Source: Caulobacter sp. 73W
GTDB taxonomy: Bacteria > Pseudomonadota > Alphaproteobacteria > Caulobacterales > Caulobacteraceae
Direction: 5' to 3'
Assembly: GCF_041021955.1 (NCBI RefSeq)
Contig: NZ_CP158375.1
Location: 2,542,001 to 2,606,000 of the forward strand
Length of the DNA: 64,000 nucleotides
Shown here: positions 35,438 to 45,094 of the stretch, piece after piece
Position numbering within the stretch: position 1 is the stretch's first letter
Layout of the letters: the number at the start of each line of letters is the position of its first letter
The notes under the pieces: generated by a model
Database searches by the model: none
Told to the model about the DNA's origin: nothing
The model's input: the letters and a program-made list of their open reading frames with translations, nothing else
Program-made: the position numbers and the translations under genes

Positions 35438-35743
35438 CTAGCCGAGGGCTCCGACGATGATCGGCGCCAGGGTGCGGTTGAAGATGATCTGCACGAACTG
35501 GAGCAGCAGCCAGGCCACGATCGGACTGATGTCGATGCCGCCCAGGGTCGGCAGGACACGCTGCAGCGGGCTCAGGATCGGATCGGTGATCCGCTCCAGC
35601 ATGGTCAGCACCTGGTACACGAAGCGGTTGCGCGTGTTGATGATGTCGAACGCCACCAGCCAGCTGACGATTGCGCGGGCGAAGATCAGGAAGATCAACA
35701 GGCTGATGATGGTGTTCACCAGCCAAACGATGGCGTAGCCCAT
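35438..35743 (-). CDS. YggT family membrane protein
   Basis: 101 residues with two hydrophobic stretches ([22 protein letters not shown] and [16 protein letters not shown]) and the YggT signature [27 protein letters not shown]. YggT proteins are linked to osmotic tolerance and membrane organisation in other bacteria. ATG 35743 with GGAGG just upstream is preferred over the ATG 21 bases earlier. It forms a unit with the DUF167 gene. Confidence 0.87.
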   Translation of the reverse strand: MGYAIVWLVNTIISLLIFLIFARAIVSWLVAFDIINTRNRFVYQVLTMLERITDPILSPLQRVLPTLGGIDISPIVAWLLLQFVQIIFNRTLAPIIVGALG

Positions 35744-35853
35744 GGGGCCTCCAGACAAATCCAAGGCCTGGGTTGTATCCGCCCGGGGACGGCTGCGGCA
35801 ACCCTTGACAGGGATCGGGCCGCCGCCGTATGTGCGCCTTCCTGCCTTGGCAG

Positions 35854-35929
<76 letters not shown>

Positions 35930-35930
35930 G

Positions 35931-35962
35931 AAAGGCCCCGTCGCAAAACGACGGGGCCTTTT
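35931..35962 (+). terminator. Rho-independent terminator after tRNA-Ala
   Basis: AAAGGCCCCGTCG (35931-35943) pairs with CGACGGGGCCTTT (35949-35961) with loop CAAAA; the right arm ends in TTTT. Confidence 0.85.
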
Positions 35963-36008
35963 CCAGTTCCGGACAAGTTCTAGCCTGTCCCGCAGGGCAG
36001 CCCGAACG

Positions 36009-36224
36009 TCAGAAGTCGTTGGCGGGCGTGCGGATGGCCGGGGCGGAGTCCTCGCCGTCATCCTCACGCGGGGCGCGGGTGAACAGGAAGAGGCTCAGGG
36101 CGCTCATGGCGAGCATGCCGAGCCGCAGGGGCATCTCGGCCTGAGGAGACATCCAGGCGAACAGCGAGGCGGCGAGGCAGAAGAGGGCGGACAGGAGCCA
36201 CAGGGGCGAGGCGGTGTTGTTCAT
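36009..36224 (-). CDS. Small predicted membrane protein, unknown function
   Basis: 71 residues with two hydrophobic stretches (PLWLLSALFCLAASLFAW; LRLGMLAMSALSLFLF) and a short acidic tail (REDDGEDSA). I do not recognise a family. It stands alone between tRNA-Ala and the sensor kinase and is supported by codon usage and membrane topology only. Confidence 0.55.
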   Translation of the reverse strand: MNNTASPLWLLSALFCLAASLFAWMSPQAEMPLRLGMLAMSALSLFLFTRAPREDDGEDSAPAIRTPANDF

Positions 36225-36359
36225 GGCGGTCGTCGATCAATAGGTTCTGGCGCAGCTACGAGGGCCGCACCGCGGTGGATGCTTTTTCTTTCTGAGGAAC
36301 GGCGTTCTCGCCGTAGAGGCGCTGGGCCTCAAGTTTTGCTTTGGTAGTCCCAAACCCAT

Positions 36360-36402
36360 CACGCCGCTGCTGCACGGGCGTGCAGCTGGGTGCAGCGGCG
36401 TG
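36360..36402. repeat. Nested inverted repeat upstream of the sensor kinase
   Basis: CACGCCGCTGC (36360-36370) and GCAGCGGCGTG (36392-36402) are perfect 11-bp arms enclosing a second perfect hairpin TGCACG-GG-CGTGCA (36371-36384). It lies about 65 bp before the kinase start in the 36225-36467 divergent gap. No T-tract follows; it could be an operator, cruciform or leader hairpin. Confidence 0.5.
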
Positions 36403-36467
36403 CGTCCTGATGTCGCCGGGCGCATCGTCTTAACGCTTCCCCCAAATCTTCGGCGCACCATGGGTCC

Positions 36468-38555
36468 ATGGGCCCGTCCGCGCCGACATCTTCGACCCGT
36501 TCGCGGCCGCCCGTTCCGGCGGTCGCCTGGACGCTCGCGGCCCTGCTGGCTTCGGCCCTGTGCACCGCCGGCAGCCTGAACTTCGCGCGGGAGGCGGGCC
36601 ACTTCGCCGCCATCTGGCCGGCCAACGCCGTCGTCCTGACCCTGATGCTGCGCGCGCCCAAGCCGGCACGCCTCTGGATGATCGTCTCCGGCTATCTGGG
36701 GATGGTGGCGGCGGCCAGCGCCCACGTCGTCTGGGCCACGCCGCAGGCCATGACGCTCTACAGCGCCAACGCCGTGGAGCTCCTCATCTGTCTTCTGGTC
36801 CTGCAGCGGATGACGCCGCGTGGGCTGGACTTCACCCGGGCGCGGGACCTGATGGTCTTCGGCGCGCTGACGGTCATCGGCCCCGCGGTGTCGGCCAGCC
36901 TGTCGGAGGCGGTCATCACCGCGCTTGGCCTGCCGGCTCCGCCCTGGAGCTGGACCGTCTGGTTCGTGCGCAACATGCTGGGTCTGCTGGTGGTGACGCC
37001 GGCCCTTCTGATGGTCTCGCCGCGACGCCTGCGCAGCAGGCGGCTGCGGGGATGGCGGGCAGGCGACCTGCTGATGGGCGGGTTTCTGCTGGCGGTGATG
37101 GCCGCGGTGTTCACCCAGTCGCGTTATCCGCTGCTGTTCCTGATTCCCCCGGCCCTGGTGCTGGTGACCTTCCGCAACGGTGCGTTCGGCGGAGCCCTCG
37201 GCCTGCTGGCGGCGGCGGTGATCTCGGTCGGAGCGACCGTGGCCGGGTCCGGGCCGATCATGCTGATCCCCGCATCCCTGACCGTGCGGGTGCTGGTCCT
37301 GCAAGGCTTCCTGCTGGCGATGGCCGCGTCGACCCTGCCGGTGGCCGCCGCCCTGGCCCGGCAAAGGCGCCTGATGGTCTCGCTGAAGAAGGCCCGCCGC
37401 CGCGCGGATCGCCACCGCCGCGAGGCCGAGGCCAGCGAACGCCGTTATCGCCTGATGGCCGACAGCGCCACCGACATGATCATCCGCTATACGCCGAACG
37501 GGCGGATGCTGTTCGTGTCTCCCGCCAGCGTGCAGGTCCAGGGCTACAGCCCGCAGGAGCTGGTCGGCCGCTTCATGCAGGACTTCATCCACCCCGAGGA
37601 CATGCCGCGGCTGATCACCAACGCGCGCCGTCTGATGAACGACGTGGCGGCCGAGCGCACGCCGATCGAATTCCGCTCCCGCATGCCGGACGGGGAGTGG
37701 CACTGGTTCGAGACCAATCCTTCCGTCCGCCGCGATGAGGCGGGTACGCCGATCGAGTTCATCGACGTCATGCGCAACATCACCGCCCGCAAGGAAGCCG
37801 AGGCCGAGCTGGCCGCCGCTCGCGTCGCGGCCGGGCAGGCGGCGGTGGCCAAGGCTGACTTCCTGGGCACCATGAACCACGAGCTGCGCACGCCGCTGAC
37901 CTCGATCCTGGGCTTCTCCGACCTGCTGGTGGAGAGCGAGGCCATGCCGGCGGCCGAGCGTCGCTACGCACAGTGCGTGCGGCAGGCGGCGGGCAATCTG
38001 TTCGAGCTGATCAACGACGTACTCGACTTCTCGCGGATCGATTCCGGATCGTTGCGGCTGGACCCGCAGGCGACCGACCTGCCGGAGTTGCTGAGCGCCG
38101 CCCTCGAGGACGTGCGAAGCGCGGCCGAGGCGCGCGATCTGGACCTGCGCCTGGAGATCGATCCGGCCCTGCCGAGCGTCGTGACCGTGGATCCCGCGCG
38201 GCTGCGCCAGATCGTGCTGAACTTCCTGACCAATGCCGTGAAGTTCACCGAGGCGGGCTCTGTCCGTCTTCACGCCGTCACGGCCGAAGGAAGCCGTCTG
38301 CGGGTGGAGGTGATCGACACCGGGCCGGGCGTTCCGGAGGATCGTCGGGCGGCTCTGTTTGAACGCTTCAGCCAGGTCGACAACTCGTCCAGCCGTGTGC
38401 ACGGCGGCGCGGGGTTGGGCTTGGCGATTTGTCGGGGCCTGGCTCTGGCGATGGGCGGCGAGGCTGGGTATTCACCCGCTCCCGGCGGCGGTTCGATCTT
38501 CTGGTGCGAGGTCGCCGCGCCGGCGGCTCAGATGGTTACGGAGGCGACGGCATGA
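36468..38555 (+). CDS. MASE1-PAS hybrid-free sensor histidine kinase
   Basis: A 695-residue inner-membrane kinase. An N-terminal MASE1-like sensor of about eight TM segments (residues 18-305; REAGHFAAIWPANAVVLTLML) leads to a basic coiled linker and a PAS/PAC domain (about 330-445; SATDMIIRYTPNGRMLFVSPAS). Then come HisKA with phosphoacceptor H471 in MNHELRTPLTSILG and HATPase with N-box NFLTNAVKFTE, G1 DTGPGVPED and G2 GGAGLGLAICRG. The last codon overlaps the response-regulator start (ATGA), so the two form a cognate pair. The signal sensed is unknown. Confidence 0.92.
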   Translation: MGPSAPTSSTRSRPPVPAVAWTLAALLASALCTAGSLNFAREAGHFAAIWPANAVVLTLMLRAPKPARLWMIVSGYLGMVAAASAHVVWATPQAMTLYSANAVELLICLLVLQRMTPRGLDFTRARDLMVFGALTVIGPAVSASLSEAVITALGLPAPPWSWTVWFVRNMLGLLVVTPALLMVSPRRLRSRRLRGWRAGDLLMGGFLLAVMAAVFTQSRYPLLFLIPPALVLVTFRNGAFGGALGLLAAAVISVGATVAGSGPIMLIPASLTVRVLVLQGFLLAMAASTLPVAAALARQRRLMVSLKKARRRADRHRREAEASERRYRLMADSATDMIIRYTPNGRMLFVSPASVQVQGYSPQELVGRFMQDFIHPEDMPRLITNARRLMNDVAAERTPIEFRSRMPDGEWHWFETNPSVRRDEAGTPIEFIDVMRNITARKEAEAELAAARVAAGQAAVAKADFLGTMNHELRTPLTSILGFSDLLVESEAMPAAERRYAQCVRQAAGNLFELINDVLDFSRIDSGSLRLDPQATDLPELLSAALEDVRSAAEARDLDLRLEIDPALPSVVTVDPARLRQIVLNFLTNAVKFTEAGSVRLHAVTAEGSRLRVEVIDTGPGVPEDRRAALFERFSQVDNSSSRVHGGAGLGLAICRGLALAMGGEAGYSPAPGGGSIFWCEVAAPAAQMVTEATA

Positions 38556-39013
38556 CCGCTTCTTTGAACGAAAAGGCGCGAGGCAAGCAGATCGTCCTGG
38601 TGGAGGACGACGCCCTGATCGCCGAATGGGTCCAGGTGCGCCTGAAGGCCGCCGGCTATGAGGTCGACTGGCTGCAGAACGGCCAGACGGGCCTCAGCCG
38701 CATCAAGCGCTCACCGCCGGATCTGGTGCTGCTGGATATCTCGATGCCGATGATGGACGGCTTCGCCGTGCTGCGCGAGCTGCGCTACGATCCGAAGACC
38801 AAGACCGTGCCGGTGCTGATGATGACCGCCCAGAACACCAAGGCGGACGTGGAGCGGGCCGGCGCCCTGCGCGCCAACGGCTACATCACCAAGCCGTTCA
38901 TCGCCCAGGACCTGATCGCCCGGGTCGGCAAGCTGATTGGAGCTCAGGAAGCCAGAAGCGCCCAGGGCGGCGTGTCGCCCCGGGACGTCTCTTCGGATCC
39001 GATCATTCTCTAG
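38552..39013 (+). CDS. Single-domain response regulator
   Basis: 153 residues starting at ATG 38552. The receiver domain is complete: acidic pair E18/D19/D20 region (VLVEDDAL), phosphoacceptor D62 in VLLDISMPMMDG, T92 (MMTAQN) and K114 (ITKPF). There is no DNA-binding output, only a 30-residue tail, so it acts by protein-protein contact or as a phosphorelay intermediate. It is co-translated with the MASE1 kinase. Confidence 0.92.
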   Translation: MTASLNEKARGKQIVLVEDDALIAEWVQVRLKAAGYEVDWLQNGQTGLSRIKRSPPDLVLLDISMPMMDGFAVLRELRYDPKTKTVPVLMMTAQNTKADVERAGALRANGYITKPFIAQDLIARVGKLIGAQEARSAQGGVSPRDVSSDPIIL

Positions 39014-39022
39014 GGCCAGGCC

Positions 39023-40951
39023 CTAGAACTCTTCCCACTCGTCGGCCGCCAGCTGGGTGGTCGGCTTCATAGCCGGGACGGCGCGCGCGCCGGGGCGCTG
39101 GGAGGGGGCGACTGCGGCCTTGCGGGGCGCGGGCTCGCGGTTGGCGTTGGCCGCCGCGACTTCGCCGACCTTGAAGCGCGCGACCATGCGCGCCAGCTCC
39201 GAGGATTCGCCTTTCAGGGCGTGGGTGGCGGCGGTGGCTTCCTCGACCATGGCGGCGTTCTGCTGGACGACGCTGTCCATCTGATTGACCGCGACGTTCA
39301 CTTCGCCGAGCCCGGTGGATTGTTCCTGGGCAGAGGCGGCGATGTCGGCGACCAGGGCGTCGATCTCCGCCACCTGGGCGACGATCTGCTCCAGCGCCTG
39401 ACCCGTCTGACCGACCAGGTCCACGCCGGAGCCGACCTGGTCGGTGGACGTGTTGATCAGCGACTTGATCTCCTTGGCCGCTTCGGCCGAGCGCTGGGCC
39501 AGGGCCCGCACTTCGGAGGCGACGACGGCGAAGCCCTTGCCGGCTTCCCCGGCCCGCGCGGCTTCGACACCGGCGTTCAAGGCCAGCAGGTTGGTCTGGA
39601 AAGCGATCTCGTCGATCACCCCGATGATGTTGCCGATCTCGCGCGAGGAGCTTTCGATCTGGCCCATGGCGGTGACGGCCTGGCGGACGACCGCGCCGGA
39701 GCGTTCGGCGCCGTCGCGGGCTGAGGTGACCAGCAAGGTGGCTTCCTTGGCGCCGACGGCGGTCTTCTTGACCGTCGCGGTGATCTCGTCGAGGGCGGCG
39801 GCGGTCTCTTCCAGCGAGGCGGCCTGCTGCTCGGTGCGGCGGGACAGCTGGTCGGAGGCGCTGGCGATTTCATCGGCGCTGAAGCTGACGCCGCTGGAGG
39901 CGCCGGCGATCACTGCCATCGTCTCCTGCAGCTTGGTCATGGCCAGGTTGAAGTCTTCCTTCAGCTTGGCGTAGCGGCCGGCGAACTCGGCGTCGATGCG
40001 CCAGGTCAGGTCGCCGTCAGCCAAGCGCGACAGGCAGTCGGCCAAGGTGTCGACCACCATGGCCTGGATCGCCTCGTTGCGGCGGCGCTCTTCCTCGGCG
40101 GCGCTTTCCAGACGCTCGGCTTCAAGACGAGCGGCTTCGGCCTCGGCCTGCAGGCGTATCTTGGCCAGGGCGTTGTCCTTGAAGGTCTGGACGGCGGCGG
40201 CCATCTGGCCGACCTCGTCCTGGCGGCCGATGGCCGGCACGTCGACCGAATTGTCGCCCGAGGCCAGGCGGCGCATGGCGCCGGTCATGGCGGTCACCGG
40301 GACGGCGATGGAGCGGCGCAGCAGCAGCCCGGCGCCGATGGCGGTCAGGACGACCAGGGCGACGCCGACCATCACCACCATCTTGGTCCAGAAGGCGATG
40401 GAGGCCTGGCTCTCGGCCTCGGCCTTCATGGCGGCTTCGGCGGCGGCCTGGATCTCGTCGGCGGTGTCTTCAACGGGGGTGATCAGCTTGTCGGCGATGC
40501 CGTCATTGTTGACCATGGCCGCGCCCTGGGCGCGCGTCGCGGGATCCGCCGCCAGTTGAATGGCCGGGTTGATGGCGCCGTCGGTCCAAGCCTGGAAGCT
40601 GGTGCGCAGGCTGGCGACGCGAGCCAGGCCCTTTGGGTCGCCGGCGAACAGCTTTTCCAGCTCCGCCACATGCGCCTCGTAGGCGGGGCGGTGCGAGTCC
40701 ACCAGGCGGCCGCGATAGTAATCGTCACCAGACAGCAGCAGGCCGCGCAGGGAGTTTTCCTGGCGGGACAGGCGATAGCGCACCCCTTCGATGGCGCCGA
40801 CCACCTTGTGGGCCTGCTCTGTCCGGCGGATCGAGGCGTCCAGACGTTCGTTGCTGATGAAGATCGCCGCGCCCATGGCGACGATCACGGCGATGGTCAC
40901 GCTGAAAATGACCATCAGCTTGGCCGGAATACGCAGGTCGTTGAACGTCAT
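39023..40951 (-). CDS. Methyl-accepting chemotaxis protein with CHASE3-like sensor and C-terminal EWEEF tail
   Basis: 642 residues from ATG 40951 ([16 protein letters not shown]). TM1 is at about 12-32, and a periplasmic helical domain follows ([26 protein letters not shown]3-like). TM2 is near 190-212, then two HAMP segments (one after TM2 and one near 300) and a signalling domain with hairpin tip [25 protein letters not shown]. The C-terminus DEWEEF resembles the aromatic pentapeptide (xWxxF) that tethers CheR and CheB. No other che genes are nearby, so it is an orphan receptor. Confidence 0.92.
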   Translation of the reverse strand: MTFNDLRIPAKLMVIFSVTIAVIVAMGAAIFISNERLDASIRRTEQAHKVVGAIEGVRYRLSRQENSLRGLLLSGDDYYRGRLVDSHRPAYEAHVAELEKLFAGDPKGLARVASLRTSFQAWTDGAINPAIQLAADPATRAQGAAMVNNDGIADKLITPVEDTADEIQAAAEAAMKAEAESQASIAFWTKMVVMVGVALVVLTAIGAGLLLRRSIAVPVTAMTGAMRRLASGDNSVDVPAIGRQDEVGQMAAAVQTFKDNALAKIRLQAEAEAARLEAERLESAAEEERRRNEAIQAMVVDTLADCLSRLADGDLTWRIDAEFAGRYAKLKEDFNLAMTKLQETMAVIAGASSGVSFSADEIASASDQLSRRTEQQAASLEETAAALDEITATVKKTAVGAKEATLLVTSARDGAERSGAVVRQAVTAMGQIESSSREIGNIIGVIDEIAFQTNLLALNAGVEAARAGEAGKGFAVVASEVRALAQRSAEAAKEIKSLINTSTDQVGSGVDLVGQTGQALEQIVAQVAEIDALVADIAASAQEQSTGLGEVNVAVNQMDSVVQQNAAMVEEATAATHALKGESSELARMVARFKVGEVAAANANREPAPRKAAVAPSQRPGARAVPAMKPTTQLAADEWEEF

Positions 40952-41058
40952 GGCAGGTCCCCTAGCCCTTTTCAGGTCTGGGGTTTCCGCATTTACGACC
41001 AGCGATATAGCGCCGTTCGAACACCCCAAGCCTAGAGCATTCGATGCCCGCGATATGT

Positions 41059-41212
41059 TTAACGAGTCTTAATGCTCAGGGTTTTGGCGGCGCGTCGGAT
41101 TGTCGCTATGCGCGGCTCAAAAGAGTTCGGCTCAATCCAACGTTTGTAAGACGCTCTGAACTCGATCCATTATTTGAATGGAGTTGATTAAAAGGCGTCT
41201 TTGTTTGGATTG
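41059..41212. repeat. AT-rich gap with three nested inverted repeats
   Basis: Within the 40952-41240 gap, CAATCCAA (41133-41140) pairs with TTGGATTG (41205-41212), AAGACGC (41148-41154) with GCGTCTT (41195-41201), and TCCATT (41166-41171) with AATGGA (41177-41182) around loop ATTTG. The three stems are collinear and nearly symmetric, suggesting a structured RNA or a composite operator. TTAA-N6-TTAA at 41059-41072 lies on the chemoreceptor side. No gene is seen. Confidence 0.5.
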
Positions 41213-41240
41213 ATTGTTCGCTCCTGGGTTGTCTCTCGCG

Positions 41241-42137
41241 TCATCGCAATTCCAACACTTGGGACTCCGGCTTGATCGTCATCAAGAAGGTTGCCGGTTT
41301 CCCTTGCCGCACAAGGAAAACGCCCGGCTTGTCGCGGATGTCGCCCGTATAGTTCTGGGCGTCCGCGAAGCCGCTCCAGGGCTCAATGCAGATGTAGTCG
41401 GCCCCCGGCTTGGTCCAGACGCCAAGATGCGGACAATCGGGGAAGGTGACTTCCACCCCAGGGCGGCCGGGAGCGCCATAGACCAGGCGGCGGCTGCCCA
41501 GCTGATCGAAGATTACCGCATCGTTGGTGAACAGCTCTTCGCGCAGGGCCATGTCGCGGCCCTCGACCGGCGTCGGGAGGCCTTCGGGACGAACCAGGCC
41601 GTCGTCGCCCACCCGCCGGATCGGGGCCGGCTGGGGCGCTTCGAAGCGCAGCAGGTGATCGAGCTTGTCGCCGCCATAGGGAAGGGGCCAACGCAGCGCC
41701 GGGTGAAAACCGAAGCTGGCTGGCATCTCGCCGTCGCCCAGATTGCGGATCGTGACAGTGTTGGCCAACTGGCCGTCCTCGATGGCGAAGGCGACGTCGA
41801 GCTGGAACACGAAGGGATAGACCGCCCGCGTCTGCTCGTCGGCCTCCAGCCGCAGGACCACGCGGTCCTCCGCCTGCTCGACGACGGCGAACGGCTTCGT
41901 CCGGGCGAAGCCGTGCTTGGGCATGGCGTAGGTCTGGCCGCCCAGTCGATAGACGCCGCCGTTTAGCCCGCCGACCACGGGGAACAGCAGCGGCGCGCGG
42001 CCGGTCCACCAGGCCGGGTCGCCATCCCACAGCAGCTCCCGCCCTTCGTGGTCGGTGAGGCGGGACAGCTCGGCGCCGAACGGGTTGATCTGTGCGGACA
42101 GGCCGTCGCTTTCGATCCGGATCCAGGCGTCGCTCAT
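41241..42137 (-). CDS. Aldose 1-epimerase (mutarotase) family protein
   Basis: 298 residues with the galactose-mutarotase beta-sandwich pattern: GAELSRLTDHEGRELLWDGDP, MPKHGFAR (conserved His), SFGFHPALRWPL (second His) and DYICIEPWSGFAD (catalytic-type Glu). It interconverts alpha and beta anomers of aldoses; the LacX-like subgroup has uncertain substrates. Its ATG overlaps the polA stop by one base, so it is co-translated with polA. Confidence 0.87.
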   Translation of the reverse strand: MSDAWIRIESDGLSAQINPFGAELSRLTDHEGRELLWDGDPAWWTGRAPLLFPVVGGLNGGVYRLGGQTYAMPKHGFARTKPFAVVEQAEDRVVLRLEADEQTRAVYPFVFQLDVAFAIEDGQLANTVTIRNLGDGEMPASFGFHPALRWPLPYGGDKLDHLLRFEAPQPAPIRRVGDDGLVRPEGLPTPVEGRDMALREELFTNDAVIFDQLGSRRLVYGAPGRPGVEVTFPDCPHLGVWTKPGADYICIEPWSGFADAQNYTGDIRDKPGVFLVRQGKPATFLMTIKPESQVLELR

Positions 42138-44986
42138 CAGTGGGCTTCGTCCCAGTTCGCGGCGGCGCGCGCTTCGACGATCAGCGGCACGGTCAAGGAC
42201 ACGGCCGGCTCGGCGGCGCGCTCCATCACCGACTTGACCAGGGCGCAGGTCGCCTCGGCCTCGGCCTCCGGCGCCTCGAAGACCAGTTCGTCGTGCACCT
42301 GCAGCAGCATGCGGGCCTTGAGGCCAGCCTCGGCGAGGGCGGCGGGCATGCGGACCATGGCGCGGCGGATCACGTCGGCGGCCGAACCCTGGATCGGGGC
42401 GTTGATGGCCGCCCGCTCGGCGAACTGCCGCTGAGCGACCGACTTGCCGCCGATCTCCGGGATGTTGACCTTGCGGCCGAAGATCGTGCTGACGAAGCCC
42501 TGCTCGCGGACCTGGGCCTTGGTGCGGTCCATATAGGCCCCGATGCCCGGGAAGCGTTCGAAGTAGGTCTTGATGTAGGCCCCGGCCTCGCCCTGGGGGA
42601 TGCCCAGCTGGTTGGCCAGGCCAAAGGCGCTGATGCCGTAGACGATGCCGAAGTTGATGGCCTTGGCCTGGCGGCGGATCATCGGATCCATGCCCTCGAT
42701 GGGCACGCCGAACATTTCGGAGGCTGTGGAGGCGTGAATGTCCAGGCCCTCGGCGAAGGCCCGCTTCAGCTGCGGGATGTCGCCGATGTGGGCCAGCAGG
42801 CGAAGTTCGATCTGGCTGTAGTCGGCGCTGATCAGCACATGGCCCGGCTCGGCGATGAAGGCCTTGCGGATCTTGCGGCCTTCCTCGGTGCGGACCGGGA
42901 TGTTCTGCAGGTTCGGGTCATTGGACGACAGGCGGCCCGTGGTGGTCGAGGCCATGGCGAAGGAAGTGTGCACCCGCCCGGTCGACGGCGCGATCGCCGC
43001 GATCAGGTTGTCGGTATAGGTGCCCTTCAGCTTCGACAGCTGGCGCCAGTCCAGCAGGACGCGCGGCAGCTCGTTCCCCTCGGCGGCCAGGCTCTCCAGC
43101 ACGTCGCTGTCGGTGGACCACTGGCCCGTGGCGGTCTTCTTGCCGCCGGTCAGCTGCATCTCGCCGAACAGGATGTCGCCGATCTGCTTGGGGCTGCCCA
43201 GGTTGAACGGACGGCCGACGATCTCCTGGGCGCGGGCCTCGTACTCGGCCATGCGCATGGAGAAGTCGTTGGACAGTTTGCGCAGCGCCTCGGGATCGAC
43301 CTTGATCCCGTGGTTCTCCATACGCGCCAGCACCGGCGGCAGGCCGCGCTCCAGCGTCTCATAGACGGTCAGCAGGCCCTCGCGCGCCAGGCGCGGCTTC
43401 AGGCGGTTGTAGAGGCGCAGGGTGACGTCGGCGTCCTCGGCCGCGTAGCGCGTGGCGGGCTTCAGCTCCACATGCTTGAAGCTGATCTCGCTCTTGCCCG
43501 TGCCGGCGACCTGCTTGAATGGGATCGGGCTGTGGCCCAGGTGCAGGCGCGACAGCTCGTCCATGCCGTGGCCGTGCAGGCCGGCCTCCAGCACGTACGA
43601 GATCAGCATGGTGTCCTCGATCGGGGACACGTCCACGCCATGCCGCGCCAGGACGGCGATGTCGTACTTGGCGTTCTGGGCGATCTTCAGGACCGCCGGA
43701 TCCTCCAGCAGCGGCTTCAGGCGGTCGATGACCTCCTGCAGCGGGATCTGCTCCAGGTCGGCGGCGGCCTCGAGGGCCAGGCCTTCCTTTTCGCAGTGGC
43801 CCACGGGGATGTAGGCCGCCTCGCCGGGCGCGATGGCCAGGGAGACGCCGCAAAGGCCGGCGGTGGCCGACGATAGGGCGTCGGTCTCGGTGTCGAAGGC
43901 GACGATGCCCGCGGCGCGCGACTTGGCGATCCAGGCGTCCAGAGCGGCCAGGTCGCGGATGCAGACATAGGCGTCGTGGTCGATTGTGGACTCGGGCGGC
44001 GCCTCAACCGGCGCCTTGGCCGCGGCCGGCGCGCCAATCCCCGGCAGGGGCGTGCCCGCCCCGCCCTTGCCGATGCGCGTGGCCAGGGTGCGGAAGCCCA
44101 TGTCTTCGAGGAACGCGCCCAACACGTCCTTGTCCGGCTCGCGCAGGACCAGATCGTCCAGGGGCTCGGGCAGGGGGGTGTCGCAGTCGAGTTTCACCAG
44201 GGCCCGCGACAGGCGGATCTGGTCAGCGAACGCGATCAGGGTCTCGCGGCGCTTCTGCTGCTTGATCTCGCCCGCGCGGGCCAGCAGCGTGTCGAGGTCG
44301 CCGTACTCGTTGATCAGGGCGCTGGCGGTCTTGATGCCGATGCCGGGGGCGCCGGGCACGTTGTCGACGCTGTCGCCGCACAGGGCCTGGACGTCCACCA
44401 CCCGTTCCGGCGGGACGCCGAACTTCTCGATCACCTGTTCGCGGCCAAGGCGCACGTTCTTCATCGGATCGTACATCGACACGCTGTCGTCGATGAGTTG
44501 CATCAGGTCCTTGTCGGACGAGACGATGATCGCCTCGCCGCCGACGTTGCGGGCGGCGCAGCTATAGGCGGCGATCAGGTCGTCGGCCTCATAGCCGGCC
44601 AGCTCGATGCAAGGCACGCCGAAGGCGCGGGTCGCCTCGCGCACCAGGGCGAACTGCGGAACCAGGTCCTCGGGCGGCGGCGGGCGGTGCGCCTTGTACT
44701 GATCGTACAGGTCGTTTCGGAAGGTCTTCTCCGAATGGTCGAAGATCACCGCCAGATGGGTCGGAGCGTCGCCCTGCATGTCCCGCATCAGCTTGAACAG
44801 CATGTTGCAGAAGCCCGACACCGCGCCGACGGGCAGGCCGTCGCTCTTGCGGGTCAGGGGCGGCAGGGCGTGATAGGCGCGGAAAATGAAGGCCGAGCCG
44901 TCCACCAGGAACAGACGCACGGCGGGGCCGTCCTGGGTCAGCGGGCGGTCAGGAGCGGCGGCGGTCGGCTCGATCGTATCGGTCAT
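42137..44986 (-). CDS. polA: DNA polymerase I
   Basis: 949 residues from ATG 44986 (MTDTIEPTAAAPDRP). The 5'-3' exonuclease domain spans about 20-300 (VDGSAFIFRAYHALPPL; YEADDLIA; DKDLMQL; GDSVDNVPGAPGIGIKTA). The 3'-5' exonuclease domain keeps its metal residues (AFDTETD, NAKYDIAVL, YAAEDADVT), so proofreading should be intact. The polymerase domain has motif A (DYSQIELR), B (RRQAKAINFGIVYG) and C (VHDELVFE). It acts in Okazaki-fragment maturation and repair. The in-frame extension upstream to 45241 is antisense to the next gene and is not coding. Confidence 0.97.
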   Translation of the reverse strand: MTDTIEPTAAAPDRPLTQDGPAVRLFLVDGSAFIFRAYHALPPLTRKSDGLPVGAVSGFCNMLFKLMRDMQGDAPTHLAVIFDHSEKTFRNDLYDQYKAHRPPPPEDLVPQFALVREATRAFGVPCIELAGYEADDLIAAYSCAARNVGGEAIIVSSDKDLMQLIDDSVSMYDPMKNVRLGREQVIEKFGVPPERVVDVQALCGDSVDNVPGAPGIGIKTASALINEYGDLDTLLARAGEIKQQKRRETLIAFADQIRLSRALVKLDCDTPLPEPLDDLVLREPDKDVLGAFLEDMGFRTLATRIGKGGAGTPLPGIGAPAAAKAPVEAPPESTIDHDAYVCIRDLAALDAWIAKSRAAGIVAFDTETDALSSATAGLCGVSLAIAPGEAAYIPVGHCEKEGLALEAAADLEQIPLQEVIDRLKPLLEDPAVLKIAQNAKYDIAVLARHGVDVSPIEDTMLISYVLEAGLHGHGMDELSRLHLGHSPIPFKQVAGTGKSEISFKHVELKPATRYAAEDADVTLRLYNRLKPRLAREGLLTVYETLERGLPPVLARMENHGIKVDPEALRKLSNDFSMRMAEYEARAQEIVGRPFNLGSPKQIGDILFGEMQLTGGKKTATGQWSTDSDVLESLAAEGNELPRVLLDWRQLSKLKGTYTDNLIAAIAPSTGRVHTSFAMASTTTGRLSSNDPNLQNIPVRTEEGRKIRKAFIAEPGHVLISADYSQIELRLLAHIGDIPQLKRAFAEGLDIHASTASEMFGVPIEGMDPMIRRQAKAINFGIVYGISAFGLANQLGIPQGEAGAYIKTYFERFPGIGAYMDRTKAQVREQGFVSTIFGRKVNIPEIGGKSVAQRQFAERAAINAPIQGSAADVIRRAMVRMPAALAEAGLKARMLLQVHDELVFEAPEAEAEATCALVKSVMERAAEPAVSLTVPLIVEARAAANWDEAH

Positions 44987-45094
44987 GGCGCGGAAGATAG
45001 GCGCGCGAACGCTCCGGGTCAGCCCCGATCGACGACTGTCTTGCTCCTGTTGCGGAATAAGGGTTGTCTGCGAAAAATTCGTCCTGGGGTTGTT

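Noticed and set aside
41059..41072. CtrA box (TTAA-N7-TTAA) before the chemoreceptor
   Set aside because: The spacing is six, not seven, bases, so it does not fit the consensus. A similar N6 near-miss occurs near 47870. I do not claim CtrA control.
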